Shown here: positions 43,133-54,300 of the stretch, piece after piece
Position numbering within the stretch: the first letter of the stretch is position 1
How the letters are laid out: each line of letters starts with the position of its first letter
Source of the DNA: Pinus tabuliformis
Taxonomy: Eukaryota; Streptophyta; Pinopsida; Pinales; Pinaceae
Assembly (NCBI GenBank): GCA_031772625.1
Contig: CM062819.1
Location: forward strand, 827,793,503 to 827,857,502
Direction: 5' to 3'
DNA length: 64,000 nt
Notes under the pieces: generated by a model
Told to the model about the DNA's origin: nothing
Seen by the model: the letters and a program-made list of their open reading frames with translations, nothing else
The model's database searches: none
Made by a program: the position numbers and the translations under genes

Positions 43133-44640
43133 TTACACCTCATATGTTTCATTTGTGGGTCCTAGATCGAAGGAGGGAATGAGAGGCTCCTCCATGGATT
43201 CAGAAAATTTGTGATTCATTTCAGATTCAATATCACTAGACGGGGTAATTTTTCTGAATTTAGGCTCTTTTCTTCTTGATATGTTATGTTCTAAAGAAAC
43301 CTGGCCACCATCCTTCAAGGTTTCTCTGCTAAGAATATTTTTTCCCTTAAATGAAATGGGTTCAAGCTCCAGACTAGGAAAATCCTCTAAGTTCTAGATG
43401 TCTATGTCCACCGATAAAGGTGACATGTATGATTCAATGGAGGTATTTTTGCAAATTGGGGAAAGTAGGGATAATCGACTAGTTTTGTTTGCAGACTGTC
43501 CAACCTCTTTCCCCTTTCTTTTTATAGGAGTTTGAAATGTGAACTCCCCCAATTTCTCCATATTTGCACCATCATTGACACCAGTCACTTCATCTAAAGG
43601 AAATTCAAGAGCCTTTCTCAAATTTGGGATAGGCAGTTGTTTTTGGGCCAATGCCTTAGAGCCATTCCTCCCTTCAGAGACAAAACTGCCTTGATCGGGC
43701 CCCCTATCCCTCTAACCAGGATGTCAGTTGTCCATGATATGATCCGTAGACACCTTTTTCTATCCCCAAAGTGCAATGGGAAACTGGCCAATAGGTGGCA
43801 AGTTTTATGGCATTCCAAACACCTAAAGGGGATTCCCCAATAGTCAATCTATTGTCTAATAGAAAAATTTGCCCAACATATGTCGATCACTGCTGGTAAA
43901 CCCCTTGCAAGGTTCACTTCCACCAGAAACCAAACAACCTTCTTATCCAACAACCCCATGCAACCCTCATCCACGTAGTATAATTTGCCTATTATGTCTG
44001 CAATTTTCTTGATGGCAACCTTTGTCCACAACTCCAATGGAAAACTAGATAGCTTCAGCCATATAATTTTTCTTTTTGGTGTTTTTACCACAAGGTTGAA
44101 ACTAAGTTTCCAATGCTGGAGGGTCAAGAAACCCTAAAATTTAACCCATGGTAATCCCAAAATTTTCGATGCGTCCTCTTGAGTCAGAAAATGGAATCCA
44201 AATCACCCATTGACCATTGTACTGACCTTTGGTTGGTAACCGAAGAGGGAAGGCCAACACTTTTGTGTCCAATCCTTCATCTGAACACCATTCATCTTAA
44301 TATACTCCCACCTCCCAACCAACATACGTTTCTTGAGTCTAATCACATTCTCCCAGTACATGTCAACACCAAGAATAACTTTTTGTATTTCCTCCTGGGC
44401 CTTGATTGGCTTCTTACCCTGCTCCTTGGAAATTTTACGCCCGGTAGAGTCTCTTGAAAAAAAATGCAACAACCAGCCTCCTCTGTCAATCCACCTAGAA
44501 CTATGGAACCGCCAATTATGTCAAATATTTTTTTGTGCTGAAACTCTCCAGTGTTCTTACCTTTCACCCTCCCCTTCTCAGTGACCAAGCATGTCCCCTG
44601 TTTTCCAGTACTGGCCAACTTTTTTCTTTTAAGAACCACA
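43133..44640 (-). pseudogene. LINE ORF1 (DUF4283-like), decayed
   Basis: Four frame segments make up the trace: 44639-44343, 44472-44203, 44127-43849, 43651-43394 and 43318-43133 with stops and frameshifts between. VILGVDMYWENVI and KRMLVGRW match the ILGMDVQVEDVID and VTLVGRI of the intact ORF1 at 40321-41949, and PKRKIIWLKLSSFPLELWTK with WFLVEVNLARGLPAVIDI is the DUF4283 C-terminal half. No CCHC cluster is clear in the surviving sequence, though CHKTCHL at about 43810 is in the right place. ORF1 ends at 43133, about 57 bases before ORF2 starts, the usual L1 layout. Confidence 0.75.
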
Positions 44641-46189
44641 GTTTCATTTCAGTAGCCACATTTAATTCTGTTAGGCTTTCAACATCTACATCCAATTCCA
44701 TGATTGGGGAATGAGCCTCCATTTGGGAAAAATCGACTACCCACCAGAGCTAGCAGGGAAAAATTCGTGAAAAGAACTTCCAACCAATGCAACCAAGTCA
44801 AACAACCATGTCTGTTAATGTGAGACATACATAAAACACAACAAAACACCAATTCCCGCCACCAAACATGCCTAGAAACAGAAAAGAGACTTTTTTTATA
44901 GATCCTCAATGTAGCAAGCTCATTGCCCTTAGAAAAAAATACCCATTATACCACCACCAATAGTCCGATTTAATCAAATCCCTGATAATTTCTTTTTGTC
45001 CAGAATCAATCAACCTACAGAGTTAGATGGCATTTCGTATATCGTAGCAGGGAAATAACCTCTTTTTATTATTATTTTAGGAACCAATACATGAAACACA
45101 CTTGTCATTGAAAGTTTGGGCAAGAGAGAAAATTCATGCAAAAATATCGGTAGGACCTTTGTCAAGATTTTCAAAACTTATTGGTGAGTTGGTCTTAAGA
45201 AAACCAATGGAAGTTTGGACACCATGAAGACTGATTTAGCCAGTGGTCCAGCAGGACAATGGGTTCTTTCCGCTGAAACCAACTTCCTGCCTCCAAACCT
45301 TTTAAAACTCAAAAAAACTTCTGGTTGGACAGTAAAGTTCTTAAATATGCCAATAATACCGCCGCAACAATTCTACCCCAGAAATAATACCTCTGATCAC
45401 CAAATAGTTACTGCTAGATGTAACACTTTTGAAAAAGACTAGAATAGTCACTTATTTATTGTCCCCTAATCTTATCAAAGCACCTGTAGATGTTTAAATA
45501 ACGCCACCACTTCTTCAACAACTGTTGATATGTCAAATGTTTCTTTTTTGAAAATACCAACCACCACCAACCTTCATTAATTGACCACAATGTGTACCAG
45601 GGACGCTAGGAGCAATAGTCTTGCAACCAACAATACCAAATTTGACACCACCAGAAGCTGCAATTTAACCATTTCTTTTTTGCTAATCGGCATTTGAAGT
45701 TATCAAACTTATCACTTGTTGATGCTTCAATCTCCGACTTTCCCTCTATAGTCTGGTTACTGGATTTTGTTTCCTGCATCCTTATGTTTCAGTTTATGCT
45801 ACATCTAGGACCCATCCCCTATTTTCAGACTTGAGATTTTCCACTATGAATCGACTTTTCATTTAAAGGAACTAACCATATGCTCTTCTATCTATGCACT
45901 CTTTGAATTTTTTTCCAAAAAATGTTTTAAGATTTATTTTATCTGTGTTCAAGATGGATTCGATTGGGTAATGAATTAAGAGGTTGGGAGAAGCTTCATG
46001 TCACATACTCTTACAGATTTGGGCTCTCTTATACTGTTATATCCTTCACAGACCTTCTTAATTCGCTAATCATGAGATGAAGGAGCAAAATAGCACTAGC
46101 AAACAATATCACCAACAACATGCATTCAAATATATCATTTCTATCCATTTTTAACAGGTCAAAACATGTACCTCATACCAAAAATTTCC
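44641..46189. other. Spacer, possibly beginning with LINE 5' untranslated sequence
   Basis: No gene supported. The first few hundred bases may be the LINE leader on the minus strand, but nothing marks its end. Open stretches at 44679-44909 (minus) and 45215-45442 lack motifs. Confidence 0.5.
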
Positions 46190-46379
46190 AGAAGAAGACC
46201 TCCCTTGTCAGATGACAACTCCATCCTCTTGTAGTAGCAGTCTATATCTCCCAGTCAAGCACTGTCTAACTATTTGAATGTTGGTTAGAAGAAGACCTCC
46301 CTTGTCAGATGACAAGTCCCTCCTCTTGTAGTAGCAGCCTAAATCTCCCAGTCGAGCACTGCTTGACTCAAAATTTGAC
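46190..46379. repeat. Two-copy 97-bp tandem duplication
   Basis: AGAAGAAGACCTCCC starts at 46190 and again at 46287; TTGTCAGATGACAA, CCTCTTGTAGTAGCAG and TATCTCCCAGTC or AATCTCCCAGTC recur at the same offsets. The copies differ at few positions. Confidence 0.88.
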
Positions 46380-47544
46380 TGATGCATGTCATGAAGACAT
46401 TATACATCTTGAAAAACACACCTCCTACTTAAGTGTAGCTTCACGATTCCTTCAAGGATGTCTCAGAGCCCATGTAGCCAGCGTGTTGTCCATGACCTAC
46501 GTTTTTACGTTCCTCCTTCGCTGTTACCCCACCGAAGTTCACACTTGGTGGTGACGACAACAAGGATTTCTACGACGTGAGCGACAATGTGTTATTTATA
46601 AGAGCACCCATTTCATTCCAATTAAATTTTGAACAAATGTTAAATAGAAATGAAAAGGTATACGAATGCCCAACCTGACCAGTTTAAAACAGAAACACAT
46701 TGGATATAAATATATTGATGAAATAATGAATATTTGATTTTGTTATACTAAAATATAAATGATATATTAAATTAAAAAAATAAAAGCGTGAATATTTTGA
46801 ATATTCAATATTTTTTTTTGAAAAAAATAAAAAAAACATTTAAAGATGTAAATTTTAAATAAAATTAATTTAAATGAAAAATTCAATCTTATTCTTTTCT
46901 ATGAATATCTCATTCTTTACACTCTCCACAAAACCTCAATTTATTTATTTATTTAATCTATCCCTAAATTTTTTCCTGCCTTATAATCATACTAAAATTT
47001 AATTTCTCCCTCTCTATCAAACATTGAAACTAAAAAATAATTAACTCAAATTTAACTTTATAAAAAAAATCAACCTAATATATTTATAACGAGTACTAAA
47101 TATCACACTTTTATATCCACATTAATTTGACTAAATATAAAACTAATAAAAATTATATTGAGATCAATAACTATTGATCTATATTTAATCTAACCTTGAA
47201 TTTTCTCATAGATTTCAAACAGTAGAACCAAAAAAATAATTAACAAAAATGTATTCGAAAATGAATTTACGGGGGTTTAATAATTAACGCTCCCTTCCCT
47301 TATGTGAAAATTTATGTTTTAACATTGTAACCACCTTCGAATCCACTGAACCTTTGTTTAAATGAACATGTGCCATACAAATGTACTAGGTAATATAGAA
47401 TGCTTATAGATTTTTGTAAAATCCACGAGATAGGAACAATAATAGGCTATAGTATAGTTAAGACAAGACACATTGGAGAAAAAGAAGGGGTGAGTTACAT
47501 ATAAAAATGTTAATTTTATCCTTCTTCATGTTTAGCTTTGTAGA
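46380..47544. other. AT-rich spacer
   Basis: No gene or element seen. An open stretch 46309-46554 overlaps the duplication above and has no motif. From 46620 to 47400 the sequence is strongly AT-rich with homopolymer runs. Confidence 0.55.
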
Positions 47545-47910
47545 TGTGTGAGAATGTGGAGGGTGGTGTGCTTTCTTATTTGCTTTTCAAGGCGTGGTTT
47601 TAGTAGTGGATATAGTTGGAACATGTGTGACATTGTGGAGGGTGGTGTGCTTTGTTATTTGCTTTTCAAGGCATGGTTATGGTAATGGTAGTGGATTTAG
47701 TTGGACCTCAGTGCTATTTTATTTGCTTTCCAAGACATGGTTTTAGCAGTATTTGCTTTTCAAGACATGGTTCTAGCAGTGGATTTAGTTGGAACTCAAT
47801 GTTTTTTTATTTGTTTCTCAAGACATGATTTTAGCAGTATTTGCTTTCCAAGACATGATTTATTTTAGCAGTATTTTCTTTCCAAGACATGATTTTAGCA
47901 ATAGTTCTAG
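47545..47910. repeat. Degenerate minisatellite-like block
   Basis: The phrase TATTTGCTTTYCAAGRCATGRTTTTAGCAGT, in pieces such as TTTGCTTTTCAAGGC and TTTGCTTTCCAAGAC, recurs about seven times at uneven spacing of 30 to 95 bases, alternating with GTGGATTTAGTTGGA and GGAGGGTGGTGTGCTTT. Units vary in length, so it is a higher-order repeat in decay. Confidence 0.8.
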
Positions 47911-48090
47911 TTGGATCTCAAGATTTTTAGAAGTCCTCGTGGCAATTTTGAACTAACAAAGCTGCCAAATTTACTCAACTTGATTTTAGTTTTAATATAT
48001 TTGGAACTCAAGATTTTTAAAAGTTCTCATGGCAATTTTGACATAACAAAATTGCCAAATTTACTCAACTTGATTTTAGTTTTAATATAT
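47911..48090. repeat. Two-copy 90-bp tandem duplication
   Basis: Copy 1 (47911-48000) and copy 2 (48001-48090) both read TTGGA(T/A)CTCAAGATTTTTA, GGCAATTTTGA and TTTACTCAACTTGATTTTAG. The unit is a multiple of three, so a repeated reading frame appears here by chance. Confidence 0.92.
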
Positions 48091-48619
48091 TTGATAACCA
48101 TTTGTCGAAAAATATTTATTGATTTTATTCACTTTATTTTAGTTATAACAAGTGATCCCGTACTTTTTTAAAAAACTTGCTAATTTTATTGGATTGATAT
48201 TAATTAATTTTTTAATTAATATCTAATAAATATTAAAAAATAAAATGTATAAATTAATAGTTTATTTATATATATAATTCAATTCAATTTATATTAATTT
48301 TTAATTTTAATAAGTATTAATATAAATATTTTCTTTTTACAAATATAAATAAAATAAAATAAATAAATATTTATTAAATATTTTGTTAATATTTTTATTA
48401 TATTACAATTTAATCTATCTTAATCTATTCTATCAATCCTATGACATTGTTAGTGGTTTTTGTGTTTTATTTCTATAAAGTTAAAAAAAAAAACTATTAA
48501 TTTTGTTAGAAAAATATAAATAGAATTAATCTAGATTTAAAATCCAACTTCATTCTTTTTTTCTATTATCTATTCATAATTCAAATCTCATTTTATACTT
48601 TTCATTTACAACCTGAATT

Positions 48620-49836
48620 TATGGATGAAAATTTGATAGATTTGATTTTAACTTATATTCTATAAGCACAGATTAAACATTTTCCCCACATTTCATCCAT
48701 AGATTTGATTCTAACTTATATCCCAGAAGCACAGATTGAAAGTTTTCCTCACATCATGTGGCACATACAGTTTTCCTCACATCATGTGGCACATACACGA
48801 TTCGTGTGCCAATTCCTATGTATAAGATGCCCGGATATAAGAATTGAGAAAAGCTTTGAAAGAGTCTAGAGTTAAGCCTACGCGCAACATTTGTCATCAA
48901 CGAAATAGACCTCTATTGCTAAAGTTGATATCGACATTGGTGATCAGTAAGAAAGTTAAGGCATTTCTCAGAAGTAGACGATTTCGAGACTGAAATTGCA
49001 GAATCAAAATGAATGAGAAGATTGGCAATGGCTTCTATTAATAGGTCAGAGAGCATGAATATTTGGAGTTACATTGAGTTTCAACCTGATCCTTTATTAC
49101 CTACTCAACAATCAAGAACTTATCAATTTCCTAGATCTGATACTCAACAATCAAGAACTTATGAAAATCCAAGGTTTGATTTATTACAGCAACAAGGACA
49201 ACTGGCTGAAGAATCCACAAGTGGTACCCAATATCTGCATCCCCTTCCTTCTATTGAAAGTAAGTTGATCCCAATTTTTTCTTTTAATCCACTTAGTGTC
49301 CCCAACACAACTAGTTATACTAGTCGTATTGAAATATTCCCATGGGGTGACGCAATGCAACTAATAGTTTTGGTGATACTATTGAGTCAAGGCCACAACT
49401 TTTTTCCGAGCAATCAAATGCAACAACTACTACTGCAACTCGAGAAACTTCCACATTTAGTAATTTATATCCTACGGGTTTATATTCTAATGATCCCATA
49501 TATAATGTTCATTTGTCCAGTGGCAGGGATGTTCACTTGATCAAATCACATGAGCTTTTGCAAGCTTTAACTCTTCCATATATGCAATCACCAAGAGTTG
49601 GTAACATTTCTTCGGATATTGCATCAATAATGCCATTTACACAACCACTAGAAGTTGGTAACGTTGTTTCTGATTCTAATATCAACACTTCTGGGTCGAG
49701 TAGGCAGGTTACAGACCAATCTAACAATGGTGAAGACACCAATGAAGTTGAAGAATTGAGGGCTCTATTTTGTAGTCCAGGGGTAGAATCTTCAATAGAT
49801 ATCTCGAAAATGCTCCCTAGAAAGAAAAAAGAGTAA
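48620..49836 (+). pseudogene. Gln-rich protein pseudogene, copy X (unidentified)
   Basis: A decayed coding trace that shares its layout with 56051-57282. The N-terminal exon-like part is damaged by two small internal duplications (48640-48730 and 48743-48797). From 49013 the frame gives MRRLAMASINRSESMNIWSY, a Gln-rich stretch in which TQQSRTY appears twice, then a frameshift near 49345. The C-terminal frame is intact at 49513-49836, ending in EDTNEVEELRALF and MLPRKKKE. I do not recognise the family. It could be a host transcription-factor-like gene (Gln-rich, basic end) or an unusual element gene; neither is shown. Confidence 0.55.
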
Positions 49837-50732
49837 TTAACACATCATGTAAATTTGCTCTATATAAATAGGCATAATGATGTAGTATGGCATAATTATG
49901 TAATATGATAGGTAGTAGTTTACATGATACAGAGTAATGTAAATTTTTAAATTTGTTGTATATATGCATAAAAATATAAGTTTATTATAGAAACATGCAT
50001 GTGGATTGTTAAACATTTTTATTGTTAAATAATACTCACGGTCTCAGGGTTGTGTTTTAATTTTTTTTTGTCAACTTGTATGAGTTAGCTAAATCACTAG
50101 GCTTAGGTCACCAGACCCTAATATGGCTAGATGTTTACCTACAAAACTTTGAACTAGTGATCTTCCCATCACAAAATGTCTTAATAATACATGCCATCCC
50201 CACCCATTCTAGAACCGTTGGGAATACCATATTTATATACCAGTTAAATAATTGATATACTAGTAACTAGTTGCATAGTAACCAAATCTTATAGGTTTGA
50301 ATGTAGGAGATGATCGATAAGAAGAGTGGGTTAAAGAATGGAAGCAAGCCACCACCTTCTCTCTTTTCCAAGATTTCTATTTTTTTCTAGCTCTTCCAAG
50401 ATTCTATTTTTTACAGTTGTAATTTTGTGATACTTGGACCTGAACATTCTAGATGCCCATGTTAATCAATTGGTTATTCAGTAGCTCTCCTATTGGCGTT
50501 GTATGTGTTTTTAAGTATATGGGTTATACTAGTTTTCTATTAAAAATTAATTTATTTGGAAAAACAAAAATCTCATAAATAAATTTTTCACATATCATAG
50601 TTTTAACGTGATTTTGATTTATATTACATATTCTACAATAGGTTGAAAGTAACCTTATATTTTATTTGTTATATGATCAACAAAAAATCCCACAAATAAT
50701 TTTTTCACACATCATAGTTTTAATGAGATTTT
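49837..50732. other. Non-coding part of copy X
   Basis: AT-rich sequence that matches 57283-58260 of copy Y, with words such as CATATCATAGTTTTAATGTG repeated locally. No gene seen. Confidence 0.6.
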
Positions 50733-50957
50733 GAGGTTGGGCTCCCATTTCTGGGGTAACAGGAGGGCATCCTCACCCTCATCCATGACCACCATGCTGA
50801 GCCCAACCTCGTTCTCGAATCATGGGAGCGAATTGGAAGGAAATGTGGTTTGCAGGAAGAACAAGGGTCATAGGGGTCATGGGAGCCATACAGGTGGGCA
50901 TGCAAGACTGAGCCTAGAGAGAGACAACTAAAGGAGAAGTAGGGATACTCGACATCT
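50733..50957. repeat. Extra 0.2-kb copy of internal retroposon sequence in copy X
   Basis: Positions 50744-50957 repeat 52507-52720 with a single visible difference (C for T near 50796). Copy Y lacks anything here: its sequence passes from the left flank straight to the right flank near 58294. The left edge starts GAGGTTGGGCTC, which is the exact complement of GAGCCCAACCTC about 65 bases inside the copy. Confidence 0.88.
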
Positions 50958-51568
50958 AATTTATTTTAATTCCGGATTTACCAAATGTTTAGAAGTATTA
51001 AATCTATTTTAATTTTAAAATAGATTTGCACCTCAAAAGATTTGGAGTTAAAATGGATTAGGCAAAATTAATTATAATTATTAATTTTAAATTTTGTGTG
51101 CATTGATTTAGTAAAAATGTTTTATTATTAATTATAATTATTCATTATTTTTTAAAATTAATTTAATTTTGATTTATTTTTTTGTAATTTGATCGAATCA
51201 AAATGTATAAGACACGACATTACAATATCTCTTCCATATTGGGTTGGAGGGTGTCTCTCAACTTAATGAGTTGCAAAAATATAATAGTTTTTATTTATTT
51301 TGCCAAAATTTCAATATGATAAATTGCAAAAATATAATCTATTTATTTATTTTACCAAAGTGTGATACTTCATAAGATGAAATAAATTGTGATATTTGAA
51401 TATAGATATATTGTGCAATTTGTTGAAAATGTCATCATGATTTTGATTTAGTTATATTTATGTAAATTTTTTTCCATATAAAAGAACACCCTTTAAATTA
51501 AATTTAAAATAGATTTTAAATTTATATAGTTTATTTTAATTTTATTGTATTGATCTTATACTCTAAGA
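50958..51568. other. AT-rich part of copy X before the retroposon
   Basis: Matches 58294-58924 in copy Y. No gene seen. Confidence 0.6.
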
Positions 51569-51582
51569 GAAAGATTGTGACT

Positions 51583-52924
51583 ATTTTTTTTTTGTTGGCA
51601 AATGATTTACATTATATTAACAAAAATGGAATACATAGAGCACAAGCAAATAAGGATGGAGAGTCATGACCCGAAGGCACCATAGAAGGATACATAAGGG
51701 AGACAATCTGCCCCAGGAGGGAGAAACCAGATGATCGGTTCTTGAAGTAGAAGTCTAGTGCCATTGTTACAGTTAAAGAGTCTGACCAAACCAAAATAAG
51801 AGGGCTGGGTAGAGAAAATGATAGAGAGCCACTCCCACTGATCTAACATTGGATTGTGAGAAAAATCGGTGACAATACATATCAACAACAAAACCAACAA
51901 CATAGTGGACCTGATCAAGCTGATCTGGCACCATGTAAAATAGAGGGATCATGGACATTCTGGTACTGAGCGCATTCTCCATTGGAAGGACCAATAACCT
52001 TTGAGTTTTCGAGGCTGAAGGGGCCAACTTTAGTTAGTTCTTCCATGATAAAGAAACCATATGGATTGGGGTGAAGGGGAGAGAATTTATCACTAGGAAG
52101 TTGCACGTCCATGGGTTAGAGAGAGGTATCCCACGAGTTGCTAGCTGGGGAATTACACCCTGCAATGTAAATGGTGGATAATGAAGAAGATCTAGGAGGG
52201 ACATAGAGTGAAGAAGAGGGACAAGGAGAGGTTGATAAGGGAATATCCAGAGGGAAAGAAATGCCTAGGTCACGAGAGATGATGGGGGGGGGAGTAGAGA
52301 TGGTTGGAGTGGGCATTGACGTTGGTAATTCTCTTGGCAGTGCTGGAGCAGTCTCATTCCTGTGTGAGGAGGTGGCCAGAAGGGATATTGTGAAGAGCCC
52401 AGGGGGCATTACCCCCTCAAAGAACCTCCTCTACTTCTAGTTCAATTGACACCCTTCGATAGATGTGTGTAGGGATGTTATCGTCAAATAAAACCAATTC
52501 TGATTCCATTTCTGGGGTAACAGGAGGGCATCCTCACCCTCATCCATGACCACCATGTTGAGCCCAACCTCGTTCTCGAATCATGGGAGCGAATTGGAAG
52601 GAAATGTGGTTTGCAGGAAGAACAAGGGTCATAGGGGTCATGGGAGCCATACAGGTGGGCATGCAAGACTGAGCCTAGAGAGAGACAACTAAAGGAGAAG
52701 TAGGGATACTCGACATCGCTAGCATGACATGCCACATTAATGTATACAGGGTGGAGGCTAGGAGGTTGATGGGTTGGAGCGTGCAAGGATGCGACGAAGG
52801 ATGAGGGTTAAAGAATGGCATGAACATGGGTAATCATGCCATGGGGAGAGAATTCCAGGTGGAGTGCGAGTTCACTCTAAGTCAAGGCAAGTGGTTGAGT
52901 GATCATGAAGACTAAATCCAGGGG
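51583..52924 (-). mobile_element. LINE-type retroposon, copy X
   Basis: Minus-strand insertion with a T run at the left (51584-51594), the complement of an A tail. The right flank is GAAAGAGTTGTGAATG (52925-52940); the left flank GAAAGATTGTGACTA is its decayed partner. Contents match copy Y at 58941-60295. Broken minus-strand frames (52409-52116, 51918-51664, 52786-52484) are rich in Ser and Pro and I do not recognise a domain. The 3' part looks untranslated. Confidence 0.7.
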
Positions 52925-52940
52925 GAAAGAGTTGTGAATG

Positions 52941-53639
52941 TTGATTGTAGTTTGAAATATTAATTTTTATGTTACTTTTGTTAAACTATAATGTTTTAAT
53001 TTGAGAAATACCTCTTGTTATAAATTAAGTTTATTTTCTTTCTTCTTTATGATAAAATAAAATCAATTAAATTAAATTTAAATATATATTTTGAGTTAGG
53101 AAACACATGTTCTTAAGTACTAGGTCCACTCAAATTTATACACTAAATGTTATGTTGTTACTAAATTAGAGTAAAAATTGGGAAGGGCACCATCTATCTA
53201 ACATACATCACCATCCACTATTAGTACTTTAAACTTGTGCTTTATCAACTTTATTTCCTTCAGTTAAAAAATTATTGCACTATATTATCCATACCTACAA
53301 TTCATCTAACACCCAAAGATAAGTGGATAGAAAAAATAAATAGATGTTCCAATTTCATGCTCAAATTAACAAAATACCTTTTCTGGTTTTCAAGTGATTG
53401 AGTGTGTAAGATAGGTATTAATAATATACAAAAAATATTACATTCATATCTAAATGTGGCTTTCCACTAAGGAGACCAAGATCGCATAAGTTAGAGAAAA
53501 ACTGATAAAATCTTTAACTTTTTGATATTCATAACAAAAGGGAATAATACTCAGGCTAATATAATTTTAGGAAATATAAGATAACAACCATGATACAATA
53601 ATAATTTTAGGCACCATAGAAATCATGACATGAAAAAAT
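52941..53639. other. AT-rich spacer in copy X
   Basis: Matches 60312-61000 in copy Y, no gene seen. Copy Y has a longer GT run here (60763-60787). Confidence 0.6.
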
Positions 53640-54300
53640 CAGATTGGCAATCCTACATAGCTTGGTTTATGTGTCAGGACATTCTTTATATCTCTCAATA
53701 GTAGGTGTTCTTCATAAATAAGAATTCAGTTGGAAGGTGTGCCTTTTGACCCTTGAGTGCACTTTTGAATTTCGAGAGAATCATTGTTGCTACCTTGGGG
53801 GTTGGATAAAATGATATCAGTATCAAAGACTAGTTTAAATATAAATTCAAATTTTTGGCCCATTAAGTTCAATTTATGGAGAATAGCCTCTCGTTGTAGC
53901 CCAATTTCCTCCACAGTTTGAGCTACAAATATTTTTTTGAATCAATAAAGTTTAGCAAGCCTAAATATTTTTGTGCCTTGTGAGTGGTAACCCTGTAGTA
54001 GGGATCCAACCCTCAAATTTTGCTTCAATATACTCTTTCTATCGCTTTTTTTTTGCAGATATGATTTTTGTAATTGTACTGTATTTTCTTTTACTTCAAT
54101 AAAGAACCTTTCACGAAATCCCTAGCTTCATTTATGTCATTCTTCTGGGCTTTAGTGACATACCATGAGACCTTCTAAGGGGTAGGTTTTTGGGAATTTT
54201 TTCATGGACCCCTCTAAATCCCTCTTTTACTAAACCAATGATATAATTAATTGCCTATTTTTGTCATTTTAGAAGCCATAGTAGGAGAGGGGCCTTGAGT
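53640..54300 (-). pseudogene. Unidentified charged coiled-coil protein pseudogene, copy X
   Basis: Minus-strand coding-like trace matching 61000-61680. The clearest open part is 53914-53726, MEEIGLQREAILHKLNLMGQ followed by KFEFIFKLVFDTDI. Further upstream on the minus strand, broken by stops, come VTKAQKN and EARDFV. Family unknown. See copy Y for the better-preserved version. Confidence 0.45.

Larger units (their letters stand above)
30941..44640 (-). mobile_element. L1-type LINE, minus strand, split by two insertions
   Basis: Reading leftward on the minus strand, the domains come in the correct LINE order: ORF1 (44640-43133), endonuclease (43076-42481 and 40228 onward), RT (about 39790-38050), zinc-finger RVT domain (about 31720-31600) and RNase H (about 31200-30941). 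The chromovirus at 31885-37699 and the ORF1-only retroposon at 40229-42462 interrupt it. The copy is decayed by many stops and frameshifts. The ends are not defined. An L1 clade with a terminal RNase H is known in plants. Confidence 0.88.

Noticed and set aside
45215..45442. 75-codon frame in the spacer right of the LINE
   Set aside because: No domain, no repeat and no context to support a gene.
47545..47910. CRISPR-like array of repeats and spacers
   Set aside because: Units are unequal and diverged, spacers are related to each other, and the sequence is a plant nuclear repeat region.
47911..48171. 86-codon frame with a repeated 30-residue block
   Set aside because: The repeat is the 90-bp DNA duplication read in frame; the 90-base period happens to be divisible by three.
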